Of a stretch of 64,000 bases of DNA, positions 34,843-44,348 are shown one piece after another (within the stretch, counting starts at the first letter, position 1; each line of letters opens with the position of its first letter). A program made the translations under genes and the position numbers. The DNA is taken from NCBI RefSeq assembly GCF_013166575.1, contig NZ_JABKKE010000012.1:1-64000 (forward strand), written 5' to 3'. Source of the DNA: Xylanibacter rodentium (GTDB taxonomy: Bacteria > Bacteroidota > Bacteroidia > Bacteroidales > Bacteroidaceae). The notes beneath the pieces were generated by a model, which ran no database searches, had not been told where the DNA came from, and saw nothing but the letters and a program-made list of their open reading frames with translations.

Positions 34843-35730
34843 CTACAAGTTCCGAATTAAAGAATTTATCGCGTCGCGGCACTGTTCCATGAGCCATTTC
34901 GGCGTGCTGGTGGCACCACATATTCCCACAGTATCTATTCCATTGAGCCATTCTGACTGTATCTCGTCGGGCCCTTCGATAAGGTGGCAGTTGGAATTTA
35001 CGCGCAAACACTCGTTGAAAAGCACCTTGCCGTTGCTGCTCTTCCGGCCGCAGACAAAGAGGATGAGGTCATGACGTGTGGCAAAGTTGCTGATATTGGG
35101 CATCCGGTTGGCCACCTGCCGGCAGATGGTGTCAAAGCTGCGGAACGTGGCCGACGGAGCTATATGGCTCTGTATATAGTCGATGATGCGGTGGAACTCG
35201 TCAAGCGACTTCGTTGTCTGCGAATAAAGGTAAATGTCGCGTGCGAAGTCGAGCTTGGCAACGTCTTCAAACTGTTCTATGACAATGGCGCGGCTCTCCG
35301 TCTGCCCCACCAGCCCAAGCACCTCGGCATGGCCTTTCTTGCCGAAGATTACTATCTGCGAAAGCCGGTTATCCTTATGCGGACAGCTGCCATTGACATA
35401 CTGTGCTTTGATACGGCGCTGCAACTGAAGCACCACAGGACACGTGGCGTCTATTATCTCAATGCTGTTACGCCGGGCCAGCTCGTATGTCTCGGGCGGT
35501 TCGCCATGGGCACGCAGCAACACTTTCACACCATGCAGACGGCGCATGTCGTCGTGGTTTATCGTTATAAGCCCCATTTTGCGCAGGCGCTCACACTCCA
35601 TTCCGTTGTGAACTATATCACCGAGACAATACAGTGTCTTCCCCTCTGCCAGTTCTTCCTCGGCCTTCTTTATGGCAGTAGTCACACCAAAGCAAAACCC
35701 GCTGCCGTTGTCTATCTCTATTTGTAGCAT
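34843..35730 (-). CDS. ispH: 4-hydroxy-3-methylbut-2-enyl diphosphate reductase
   Basis: The last enzyme of the MEP isoprenoid pathway (LytB/IspH), 295 residues, with a [4Fe-4S] cluster. The three cluster cysteines are in GFCFGVTTAI, DATCPVVLQL and ICGATSTP. The ALRAHGEPPETYELA-like segment (VKVLLRAHGEPPETY) and FGKKGHAEVLGLVGQTES are also typical. The sequence is full length. It is the last gene of the minus-strand run from the alpha-2-macroglobulin gene. A long inverted repeat (35771-35840) separates it from meaB and may uncouple its expression. Confidence 0.95.
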   Translation of the reverse strand: MLQIEIDNGSGFCFGVTTAIKKAEEELAEGKTLYCLGDIVHNGMECERLRKMGLITINHDDMRRLHGVKVLLRAHGEPPETYELARRNSIEIIDATCPVVLQLQRRIKAQYVNGSCPHKDNRLSQIVIFGKKGHAEVLGLVGQTESRAIVIEQFEDVAKLDFARDIYLYSQTTKSLDEFHRIIDYIQSHIAPSATFRSFDTICRQVANRMPNISNFATRHDLILFVCGRKSSNGKVLFNECLRVNSNCHLIEGPDEIQSEWLNGIDTVGICGATSTPKWLMEQCRDAINSLIRNL

Positions 35731-35770
35731 TGTCTGTTTATATAATGGAGTTTTTTCAAGAGTTAAAGAA

Positions 35771-35840
35771 GTTAAAGGAGTTATCGCTTCCTGCGGTCGC
35801 CAAGGAGTCAGAGACCGCAGGAAGCGACAACTCCTTTAAC
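35771..35840. repeat. 28-bp inverted repeat between meaB and ispH
   Basis: GTTAAAGGAGTTATCGCTTC (start of the arm 35771-35798) and its complement (35813-35840) pair over 28 bp with one G-U mismatch around a 14-base loop. Related single arms occur at 32530-32550, 34229-34244 and 55965-56005, so this is a small dispersed family. Confidence 0.85.
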
Positions 35841-35851
35841 TCCCTAAACTC

Positions 35852-36955
35852 CTAAAAAGAATCCCTCTCATTAAAATACATATCCAGCAAATCTTTCGCT
35901 GCCATGAAACTGGTCTTTTCTCCGGCCAGCACAATGCGCTCGGCATCCTCAAGACGTGCCTGAATGGCCGCATTGTTATAGAAATGGCTGCGCAGATGCT
36001 CGTTGATGCTCTCATACATCCAGTATTTGCTCTGCTCGTTACGACGGTAATCGAAGTAACCGTTAGCCTTGACAAAATCGATATACTCGTATACCATATC
36101 CCATATCTCCTTGATACCGATGCCATAGAATCCGCTGTAACACAGCACGCGTGGAGTCCATCCGCTCTCCGGTTGCGGGAAGAAATGGAGGGCATTGCGG
36201 AACGATGTGGCCGCAAGATGGCACTTGTCGACGTTCTCACCGTCGCACTTGTTGATGACAATGCCGTCGCTTATCTCCATTATTCCGCGCTTGATGCCCT
36301 GAAGTTCGTCGCCCGTACCGGCAAGCTGTATGAGCAGAAAGAAGTCTACCATGGAATGACAAGCCGTCTCACTCTGCCCCACCCCGACAGTCTCTACGAA
36401 TATATTGTCGAAACCGGCAGCCTCGCAGAGTATTATTGTCTCACGCGTCTTGCGGGCCACACCGCCAAGCGAGCCGGCCGAAGGGCTGGGACGTATGAAC
36501 GATGAAGGATGCTGGGCGAGCTTCTCCATGCGCGTCTTGTCTCCGAGAATGCTGCCTTTGGTACGCTCCGAACTGGGATCGATGGCAAGCACGGCCAGTT
36601 TTCCTCCATATTCGCGCAGCACGTGTATGCCGAACTCGTCGATACTCGTCGACTTTCCGGCTCCCGGCACTCCGCTAATGCCGATACGTACCGACCGTCC
36701 GCTGTGTGGCAGACACTTCTCTATCACTTCCTGTGCCTTGGCACGATGATCCGGATTGACACTTTCCACGAGCGTGACGGCCTGACTGAGCACGGTGATG
36801 TCACCACGCACAATGCCTTCGACCATCTCACCGGCAGACAGTTCGCGGCGACGGAAGCGTCCGCGCTTGAGATAAGGATTTATTATGGAGGGCTGTTCCA
36901 CACCGCCATTGACGGTAAGTCCCTTGTATTCCTCGTTGTTCTCAGGGTGTTCCAT
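35852..36955 (-). CDS. meaB: Methylmalonyl-CoA mutase-associated GTPase MeaB
   Basis: A 367-residue G3E-type GTPase that protects and loads adenosylcobalamin on methylmalonyl-CoA mutase. Walker A is GISGVPGAGKSTSIDEFGIH. DPSSERTKGSILGDKTRMEK and FIRPSPSAGSLGGVARKTRE are MeaB signatures. VETVGVGQSETA is the switch region and VINKCDGEN the base-specificity motif. Propionate fermentation through methylmalonyl-CoA is typical of this group. It is the third gene in the run from alpha-2-macroglobulin to ispH, after DUF1573. Confidence 0.95.
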   Translation of the reverse strand: MEHPENNEEYKGLTVNGGVEQPSIINPYLKRGRFRRRELSAGEMVEGIVRGDITVLSQAVTLVESVNPDHRAKAQEVIEKCLPHSGRSVRIGISGVPGAGKSTSIDEFGIHVLREYGGKLAVLAIDPSSERTKGSILGDKTRMEKLAQHPSSFIRPSPSAGSLGGVARKTRETIILCEAAGFDNIFVETVGVGQSETACHSMVDFFLLIQLAGTGDELQGIKRGIMEISDGIVINKCDGENVDKCHLAATSFRNALHFFPQPESGWTPRVLCYSGFYGIGIKEIWDMVYEYIDFVKANGYFDYRRNEQSKYWMYESINEHLRSHFYNNAAIQARLEDAERIVLAGEKTSFMAAKDLLDMYFNERDSF

Positions 36956-36968
36956 GACTTTGTCTCTT

Positions 36969-38030
36969 TTATTTCACATTAATCTTTATCACCACCTTAG
37001 CCCTGTCCGGGTCGTTGGTAATCATGAGCACACGCGGTTTGGAGCGCTGTTTCTTCAACTCGTCACGCATGGCCGTAATCTTCAACTTGGTGGATTCTCC
37101 CGGCTTCAGCTCGCGTTTGCCGAGCGTAACCTTCAGTCCTGACGTAAACATCTGAAGTGACGAAATCTTCAATTCCGTCCGTCCGGTATTCGTTATCATT
37201 ATGTTACCGCTCTTCTTCGCCTTGCCGTCAAATACGAAATCGAGCGAGTCGGCCGATATCGACATCTTCGGGCCGTACTGTTTCTGCGCGTCGGTGATGC
37301 CTGCGAAATTGGGCAGAAGCACGGCCGATACGGTCAGTTCGTTGTCATTGCTCACCTTCTCACCGATATTGCTTGCCACGTAAACCGAAGTCTGCGTCAG
37401 TCCGTAGTCGTGCAGTTTTGCAGAATGCAGCATCACGGAAATCTTTCCCGAGTGGCCCGGAGACAGCTTTTCAGGAGTGACAATGGCCGAGAGATAGGCC
37501 GGCAAATGCATCATCGTCGGGGTGAACACCGTTGTACCGGCATTCATTATATATATGTCCTGCACCGGATTCTCCCCCTTGTTCACGTCATCAAACTCCA
37601 ATTCGTTGCGGTCGAGCAGCAAATCGCCCATGGCAAAAGGATAAGATGCGGTGTTGTCCTTAAGGTCGGCCATGACCACACCGGTCATATTGACATACAA
37701 CGGCTCTTTCGTGCCGTTGCTCACTATGCGTGCGCTCTTGTCGAAATGGCCGAGCTGCCTCGCGTCGTATGTCAGTTTCATAACGAACTTGTCGCCGGCC
37801 GCTACCTCCTTTTTGGGATATTCCACACCGATACATCCGCAACTTGTCCTTACATCGGTTATCTTCAACTTACGATTGCCCTTGTTGCGCATCTCGAAAG
37901 TGGCGGTAATGGGTTTGTTGTATGCCACAGGCCCGCAGTTTACCGTCGGTCTTGTCACTTGAAGCCGCTGCGCCGATACCGGCAGAATTGCCATCAGAAG
38001 CAGCGATGATATAATTGTCTTTCTATTCAT
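36969..38030 (-). CDS. DUF1573 periplasmic protein
   Basis: A 353-residue secreted protein with a signal peptide (TIISSLLLMAILPVSAQ). DUF1573 repeats of immunoglobulin-like fold are visible: ITATFEMRNKGNRKLKITDV with TSCGCIGVEYPKKEVAAGDK, DIYIMNAGTTVFTPTM, and NIMITNTGRTELKISSLQMF. The single CGC motif at about residue 59 is typical. Function is unknown. By analogy with similar ASPM/SPD-2/Hydin-like proteins it probably mediates protein interactions at the cell surface. It starts 18 bases after the alpha-2-macroglobulin gene and is very likely co-transcribed with it. Confidence 0.85.
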   Translation of the reverse strand: MNRKTIISSLLLMAILPVSAQRLQVTRPTVNCGPVAYNKPITATFEMRNKGNRKLKITDVRTSCGCIGVEYPKKEVAAGDKFVMKLTYDARQLGHFDKSARIVSNGTKEPLYVNMTGVVMADLKDNTASYPFAMGDLLLDRNELEFDDVNKGENPVQDIYIMNAGTTVFTPTMMHLPAYLSAIVTPEKLSPGHSGKISVMLHSAKLHDYGLTQTSVYVASNIGEKVSNDNELTVSAVLLPNFAGITDAQKQYGPKMSISADSLDFVFDGKAKKSGNIMITNTGRTELKISSLQMFTSGLKVTLGKRELKPGESTKLKITAMRDELKKQRSKPRVLMITNDPDRAKVVIKINVK

Positions 38031-38048
38031 ATAATCAGGTTTGTTCTC

Positions 38049-41000
38049 TTATTTCACTACAAAGGTATGCGATTTTGCCGTGGCACGATATTCAGGAGCA
38101 TACGCGCATCCGGCAGTACAGGTGCCTGTCTCGTAAGTTCCGGCGCGGTCGATGTAGTACTCTGTTTCTATCACACGTTTTCCCTTGGGCATACGGTCAA
38201 TGTAGTAATTGGTAGTGTTGTCCTTGGGCGAGCAATACATGCCGTTGCGATAGCCGCTCAACTGTCCCACCGGCTCCATGCAAGCGGCACGACGGTCAAC
38301 GATTTGCACGAAATCGAGGTCACGGCCGGCCTCTATCGTTATGCGCACTACAATACGGTCGCCAACAGACAGAACGGCCTTTTCGGCACTCTTGTCTTTC
38401 TTGTCCCCTGTCTTCACCAACACTTCGCGCTTCACGCTTATCCCGCTTCCGGATGCCTTTATGTCCGATGTCTTCTGCATAAACTGTGCATATACAGCTC
38501 CCCATGACGTACCTTCGGATGTCTTTGTGGCCGTGAATGTATTTCCCTTCGGTCCGTTGACAGCCGTCCTGACATATCCGATACCGGCAGTTGCTTCCGG
38601 AAGAGCAAGAACCTTACCGTCGACGGCAAGCACCGTCTGTTCCCGTGCGGCAAGTTCTTTCATATTGTCAAAAAGGAACGCATAGACGGCATCTACGCTG
38701 TTCACCGGTGTATCCCACGCCTGCGTGCGCTTCTGCTGGAGCAGCCAGCGGCGCATCTCGTCGACAGTCTGCGTGTCTGAAGGCGTAACGGTCCTTATAG
38801 CCTCTATTGCCGCCACCTCGGTAGGAATCTTATAGTCGCGCCATGAATACGCCGCACGCCGGGTGTCATAGTAGCGTCCCATCTCCTCGGTATACACAGT
38901 ATACTCTTTCAGGCTCCTTACATACTCACGGCTTCTTTGCGTCTCTCCGTGCTTTGCAAGGATTATGGCGGTCAAAGCCTTCTCATATATGGTCTGACCG
39001 GCAATGTCTTTCTTCAACAGAGCTATGAGATAGTTGCACGCCGACTGCACCGATGCCGGACGGCTGCGGCCGTCCACAGCCCTGAGATACAGATATTGCA
39101 GAGTCGTGACGCCGGGGAACGACGGCTTCACGCCCTTGCGCTCGGCTTTCTTCATCTCCTCCACATCCTTCACAATCTCCTTGTCCATATAGCCGATAGC
39201 CGATGAGAGCATCTTCTTCGTGTCGTTCACGGCACCCGTCATGGCATTCAGGCGCACAAGCATCTGGGCTATCTCCACCGTCATATACATGCTTCCGTCC
39301 ATACCCGGACACCAGCTCCACGAGCCGTCGGCAAGCTGCAACTTGGCCAACTTGTCGATAGCCATGGCCCGGCGGTTGGCCGCCGTAGACTCGTTGAAGA
39401 AGTCGGCCAACCGTTGTTTCTGCTCTGCCTCACGGTCAGCATCGGCCACCCACGGTGTCTCGCTGAGCACAATATCTTTCAGCGAGGCATTCTTTTCGAG
39501 ACTGCTCATCAGCGACGTCTCCTCTCCGCGCTCCATACGCCAACGGTCAAACGCGGTCTTCACTGCGGGATTGCGGCTTATGATGCTTCCGGCTATGGTG
39601 TTGGCATACAGCGAAACGGCCTGCTCCACGGCATTGTCATCGCGCGGCGTGCCCATCGACGGCAGCGCCTGCACCATCATCCATGCCGGATTGCCGGCAT
39701 ATTCCACCGTCAGTTTGCCGTCCTTGCTCTTTGCCGGGAACAGTTTTGATATGTCCACCGATTTCACGCCCGGTCCGTTCTGCGTGAACGGCACCGTCAC
39801 CGTCACCTGCTCACCGTCGGGCAGAACAGGCAGATAGTGCTGCTCGCCGTCGCTGAACGTCTTGCCGGCAGCAGTAATGCGGCACACCAGCAAACTGTGG
39901 GTGCCGTCAGGAACATAGCCGAACGCTACTACGGCAGTGCTGTCCGGACTGACACTGAAGTCGACCGCCTGCGAATAAACCTCACGTCCGCCGTTCGGCT
40001 CGGTCAGTACCATACGCGCCTTGCCTTTGGCCACACCCTTTCCGGTGTTGAATATGCGGGCCTGTATCCTGGCCTTGTCGCCTACACGGACGAAACGCGG
40101 CACATTGGGCTGCACCATCACCTCCTTTGCAGCAACGACCTCGCCCCCGATGATGCCGCTGAACATATCAGCCGTATGGGCCATACCTATGAAACGCCAC
40201 GTGGTGAGACTGCCCGGCAGGGTAAACGCGAGGCTCACCGAACCATCCTTGTCAGCGAGCAGAGCCGGATAGAAGAACGCCGTCTCGTCGAGATTCTCGC
40301 GCATCTGCACTTCCTGTCCGCCACTTTCGTCACCGCCATCTTGTGATTCCGTGGATATTTCCTTGGCTTCCTCCTTGACAGCTGCCCCATTCCTCATTTT
40401 GGCTAAACCGACAACGAATCCTCCCGACGCCATCGGTGCCGCTTCTTCCACACTGACCACGTCACTTTCCGCAGCAGAATCGTATGTTACGCTCTGTGAC
40501 ATCTTGTACATTGCGCCGCCCCTTATCCTCATGCTCCGTACCATTCCATAATATGAACCCGGGAAAAGACTGCTGTCAAAACGGCTCGGGGCAAATTCCT
40601 TCCACGAAAGCGACTTCCACGATGCCATGCCCCATGCCGAGAATCCCGACACACGAGGAGAATGCAACGGCAGATACGGCACATTGAGCCACACCGACGG
40701 GCTGAAGCTCCAGTCGTGGCGGGCTATCTGGTCGAGCGACTTGTCGTAGAGCGTAGCCATGAGCTGTGCGTCGGCAGGCGTGCCGTCGGGTCTGAGAACG
40801 GTCATGCGCCATTCCTCTTTCTGCCCCGGAGTGAGACGGTCGCGGAACGTTGTCCACTTCATCTTCAACTTCGTGTCGGGCACAGGGCGCCTTATCGAAA
40901 CGCTATGTGTATGACACTCACCTTTCTTGACCCATGCAAACAGCAAGGTCAGACCGTTGCCATACTTTTCATCGTATGTAAACTTGCGGTTTATCAGTGC

Positions 41001-43637
41001 ATTGCCGATGTCGGTGCGGCCGCTCTCTACGACGGTGTTACCCGATACAATGGTGTATATGACGTGCACATCCTTGTCGGACGAACCCACCTGCACCGTC
41101 ACCGGACCACCGTCGGCCGGGAACGATTCGGCCGAAACATAGAACCAGTCGCGGGTGTCGGCAGGCGGTACCGTGTCGTCAAGTCCGAAGACAATGAAGT
41201 CCTGTTCCAGCGTATCAGTCTCGCAGACAGCCTCAAGCCTGTGCCGGCCTGAAGCAAGACGGCTGCCGAAAGCAAACACACTGCCCGTGCGGGCAACCTG
41301 CCATTCGCCGCTGTCAATACGGAAACGCACGTCGGCATCGACATTGATACCCGCCGCATTGCTGAGAGTGAACGTCAGAGTCTTAAGGCTGTCGGCCAGC
41401 ACCTTTTCCGGCATATCGCTCGTAAGCACGGTGGTGCGGCTGCCCAACGGTATTCTCATACTGCCGCTGTGGGTCTCTCCGCCCATATCGGTGACATCGG
41501 CATCTACCACAAAGTCGTAGAACACAGGCATCCTGCGGTCGGCCAATACATCGTCAGGCAACACCACAGGAACCTCAACGACGAAAGTTCCGTCAGCTCC
41601 CGTTGTAGCCGTTCCGTTGAATATGTTATCGCCCGAACCCGGATAGTATGGCGCCACCTTTCCGCGCACGTTGCTGCTGCGCCACCATAACGACACGTTC
41701 CGCCTTACGGTATAGCTCACGGCAGCGCCCTGCACAGGCACACCGGCATAAGTTGTGGCGCGCGCCCTTACCATGAGAGTGTCGCCGTTTTTGTACTTTT
41801 CGTTTATATCGGGAAACTCCACACGGAACGTGGGACGCTTGTACTCCTCGACACGTACCGACGATGATGTCCCGTTGACCTGAACGGTAAACGCTCCGTT
41901 GAGCGTTCCCACAGGCAGGGTGAAGTCGGTCGAGCACGACCCGTAGCCGTCGGTGACGAGTTCGCGCTCATCCACTATCTTATAATTGGCGTCGCGCAAC
42001 ACAGCCTTCACCGCCTTTCCGCCCACGGACTTGTGGGATATAGCACCGTCGGACTCATATACCACGGCAGCCACATGCACCGTCTGGCCGGGACGATAGA
42101 TGCGCCGGTCTGTAAACACGGCGGTCATCTCTCTGAAATTCCTGTTGTCGCTGTAACTGTAACGCCCGTAGGCCGACCATACTGGAGCGGCCTTATCCTT
42201 GTCCGTATAGGCGTATATCTCCCGTCCGGAATCGGGACCGGTCAGTTTGCCCACGGCCTCACCGTTGGCGTCGCACGCAAATGTGACCGCGGCATCGGCC
42301 TGTCTGCGGCCTGTGCCCTTCACCCTTATCTTTGCACCGGGCAGCGGCTGTCCGGTAGTGGCACTCACCACCACATAGCGCACAGAGTCGCCCGGAAGCG
42401 GATGAGACATGCAATAGACGTCGCTCACATAGTACATCTGGCGTATGGTCTCCGTGGCCGGCACCGTCTGAAACTCAAGCATATATACGCCAACAGGCAG
42501 CGTCCCGAGCTCAATGGAGTCTTCAAACTGCTGATAACCGGGGCGGGACATATATGTGCGCACCTGCCGCCGGTCGGGCAAGGCCGTCAGCAACGGTTTC
42601 AGCCGCCGGTAGTCGTTGCTGTTGCGCGGCGTCCCGCGATAGTCGCCGTTCACCGCCGCACGGTATACATTCATCGTCAGCGACGTGATGTTGCGCAGGT
42701 TGGACAGCCTCACCGTCTGTCCTACACCCGGCCCGACCCTGTATCGTCCGGCCTCCAGCGACATCTGCGATGCCGTCAGTTCGCGCTCGGCGTTGCGCAG
42801 ATAGTTGGCCCGCTGCCATCCGCCCCACTTGTCGAGAGCACGGCGTATGAAGGCTATCTTGTCGCCGGCGGTGACATCAGGACACTTCTGCATGTAGTCG
42901 TAGCGCTCTATGGCCACCTCACAGGCAATGTCGAGGTCCTCGTAAACATGTATTATAGAGTCGAGCGAGTTGATATATTCCGACTTGTCAAGCCGCTTGC
43001 CGCCGGCCGGGCGGTAATTGCGGAGCAGTTCGAGAGCCGATATACAGGCTGCGGGCCTCATGCCGGCATCCTTGTACCATCGCCACATGGTCATGAAATC
43101 CTCCACCTCGTAGGCCACCACACTGAGCATGTCGCCGCCGAACACCGAGGCATTGTAGCCCCGCGCCACAAACGGTTCGTAGCCTGCGGCACGGGCGGCA
43201 GCCAGCCTGGCGGGTTCGGACGTTGCCGACTTCCTGTAGCGTGTGGCCGCACTGTCGGCCCCGTCGCCTATATGTCGTGCATTGTCGGTGTATATCCTGT
43301 AGAGCACGGCGGCATAAACGGCCTTTGCCACGGCATTGCTCTCGGCACGTTCCTTACTTTCCATCCGCCTCAGAGCCGGCAGCAGGGAGTCGGGCGACAC
43401 ACCGGTCTCCACAGCGATGCTCTTCAGTTCGGCCTTCATCAGCTGTCCGTATTCGTTTTCGGCCGCGGCCTTTGCCACAATCTTCCGCAACACTTCGAGT
43501 TGTGTCTTGGGCAGGTCCTTCTTCTCCGCCGCCTGTTCCTGTGTCCACAACGACGCATATGTCTGAGCGGCAAGCGACACCGGAAGCATCACCAATGCCA
43601 CCGTCAAGGACAGTATTGTCTTGTTCATAAACTTCAT
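38049..43637 (-). CDS. Alpha-2-macroglobulin-family protein lacking the thioester
   Basis: About 1862 residues from the ATG at 43637 (MKFMNKTILSLTVALVMLPV signal peptide). Longer in-frame starts up to 43781 lie at or before the promoter. MG2-type domains are visible (FTDRRIYRPGQTVHVAAVVY), as is a later ANG2/alpha-2-macroglobulin block (WRFIGMAHTADMFSGIIGGE). A helical thioester-domain-like region follows (LADGSWSWCPGMDGSMYMTV). The position of the usual CxEQ thioester reads DNAVEQ (39621-39638), so the covalent trap cysteine is absent. Such thioester-less bacterial macroglobulins are known. Likely periplasmic, with a protease-inhibitor-like or surface role. First gene of the operon with DUF1573, meaB and perhaps ispH. 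Confidence 0.9.
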   Translation of the reverse strand: MKFMNKTILSLTVALVMLPVSLAAQTYASLWTQEQAAEKKDLPKTQLEVLRKIVAKAAAENEYGQLMKAELKSIAVETGVSPDSLLPALRRMESKERAESNAVAKAVYAAVLYRIYTDNARHIGDGADSAATRYRKSATSEPARLAAARAAGYEPFVARGYNASVFGGDMLSVVAYEVEDFMTMWRWYKDAGMRPAACISALELLRNYRPAGGKRLDKSEYINSLDSIIHVYEDLDIACEVAIERYDYMQKCPDVTAGDKIAFIRRALDKWGGWQRANYLRNAERELTASQMSLEAGRYRVGPGVGQTVRLSNLRNITSLTMNVYRAAVNGDYRGTPRNSNDYRRLKPLLTALPDRRQVRTYMSRPGYQQFEDSIELGTLPVGVYMLEFQTVPATETIRQMYYVSDVYCMSHPLPGDSVRYVVVSATTGQPLPGAKIRVKGTGRRQADAAVTFACDANGEAVGKLTGPDSGREIYAYTDKDKAAPVWSAYGRYSYSDNRNFREMTAVFTDRRIYRPGQTVHVAAVVYESDGAISHKSVGGKAVKAVLRDANYKIVDERELVTDGYGSCSTDFTLPVGTLNGAFTVQVNGTSSSVRVEEYKRPTFRVEFPDINEKYKNGDTLMVRARATTYAGVPVQGAAVSYTVRRNVSLWWRSSNVRGKVAPYYPGSGDNIFNGTATTGADGTFVVEVPVVLPDDVLADRRMPVFYDFVVDADVTDMGGETHSGSMRIPLGSRTTVLTSDMPEKVLADSLKTLTFTLSNAAGINVDADVRFRIDSGEWQVARTGSVFAFGSRLASGRHRLEAVCETDTLEQDFIVFGLDDTVPPADTRDWFYVSAESFPADGGPVTVQVGSSDKDVHVIYTIVSGNTVVESGRTDIGNALINRKFTYDEKYGNGLTLLFAWVKKGECHTHSVSIRRPVPDTKLKMKWTTFRDRLTPGQKEEWRMTVLRPDGTPADAQLMATLYDKSLDQIARHDWSFSPSVWLNVPYLPLHSPRVSGFSAWGMASWKSLSWKEFAPSRFDSSLFPGSYYGMVRSMRIRGGAMYKMSQSVTYDSAAESDVVSVEEAAPMASGGFVVGLAKMRNGAAVKEEAKEISTESQDGGDESGGQEVQMRENLDETAFFYPALLADKDGSVSLAFTLPGSLTTWRFIGMAHTADMFSGIIGGEVVAAKEVMVQPNVPRFVRVGDKARIQARIFNTGKGVAKGKARMVLTEPNGGREVYSQAVDFSVSPDSTAVVAFGYVPDGTHSLLVCRITAAGKTFSDGEQHYLPVLPDGEQVTVTVPFTQNGPGVKSVDISKLFPAKSKDGKLTVEYAGNPAWMMVQALPSMGTPRDDNAVEQAVSLYANTIAGSIISRNPAVKTAFDRWRMERGEETSLMSSLEKNASLKDIVLSETPWVADADREAEQKQRLADFFNESTAANRRAMAIDKLAKLQLADGSWSWCPGMDGSMYMTVEIAQMLVRLNAMTGAVNDTKKMLSSAIGYMDKEIVKDVEEMKKAERKGVKPSFPGVTTLQYLYLRAVDGRSRPASVQSACNYLIALLKKDIAGQTIYEKALTAIILAKHGETQRSREYVRSLKEYTVYTEEMGRYYDTRRAAYSWRDYKIPTEVAAIEAIRTVTPSDTQTVDEMRRWLLQQKRTQAWDTPVNSVDAVYAFLFDNMKELAAREQTVLAVDGKVLALPEATAGIGYVRTAVNGPKGNTFTATKTSEGTSWGAVYAQFMQKTSDIKASGSGISVKREVLVKTGDKKDKSAEKAVLSVGDRIVVRITIEAGRDLDFVQIVDRRAACMEPVGQLSGYRNGMYCSPKDNTTNYYIDRMPKGKRVIETEYYIDRAGTYETGTCTAGCAYAPEYRATAKSHTFVVK

Positions 43638-43751
43638 TCGTTTGATATTATTCATAAAGTCACTACAACCGATGCCATCTGCATATCCAAAGATGGCGTA
43701 TATCATATCCTTGTTCATAAGCATAGAGATATTAACAGCATATTGATGATA

Positions 43752-43782
43752 CAAAGATAAAACAATTATCCCACAATGCAAA
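43752..43782 (-). promoter_or_regulatory. Promoter of the alpha-2-macroglobulin operon
   Basis: On the minus strand TTTG (43779-43782), 19 bases, TATCTTTG (43752-43759). The start near 43745 rules out the in-frame ATG at 43781 and leaves a leader of about 110 bases before 43637. Confidence 0.85.
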
Positions 43783-43978
43783 GTTTTTTCGACGGCATCG
43801 GCTGTTTTTCCGTTTTTTTAATGTAAGAGGCCGAAACATCCGGTTTGAATTATATTTACTTTAACGAATGTTAAGCGACATCATAAGCGCGATTTTCCGA
43901 CAACGGTCAGAAAACGGCACTTTTTGCGCCAAAAGGGAAGCTCTGATTATCAAGACGTTACATCGCAATGGCTTTGTC

Positions 43979-44134
43979 AAGAAAGCAGAGAGGGCCGTTT
44001 CGCATTGCAATAAGGCCGTTATTGCATTGCGAAACAGGCCCCGTTGCAATGCGAAACGGCCGTTGCGGGAGTGCCGGGAGGCCCTTACGGCAGAAAAACA
44101 GGGCCAAAAACAGGTGTAAAGAAAGCAGAGAAGG
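43979..44134. repeat. Nested inverted repeat flanked by a direct repeat
   Basis: GGCCGTTTCGCATTGCAA (43993-44010) is perfectly complementary to TTGCAATGCGAAACGGCC (44044-44061). Inside lies AATAAGGCCGTTATT (44009-44023). AAGAAAGCAGAG plus (A/G)GGCC occurs at 43979 and again at about 44117. Open frames across the region differ in every frame and look repeat-derived. The rest of 43783-44348 holds nothing else that I can name. Confidence 0.75.
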
Positions 44135-44348
44135 CCTTACGGTTTCTCTGGTTCGGGAAAAAAGAAATGTTAAATTCAAGATATTCGTTTTACGTTTTAA
44201 CATTAATTAAAGCACGCCAAGCTAAGGCCCTGCCATTCGGACTGCCATTGCCGCCGAATGGTCATACAGACACCGGCTATCGGTCTGAGGACTTGTCTGA
44301 CGGTATTCTCATACCACAGCGTCTGCATAATACTGTCTTGTCCGCACC

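Noticed and set aside
42033..43760. 575-codon frame opposite the alpha-2-macroglobulin gene
   Set aside because: Antisense shadow of a long GC-rich coding sequence with no domain of its own.
43638..43781. Upstream extension of the alpha-2-macroglobulin frame
   Set aside because: The first ATG lies within the promoter, and the signal peptide begins at 43637 or 43628.
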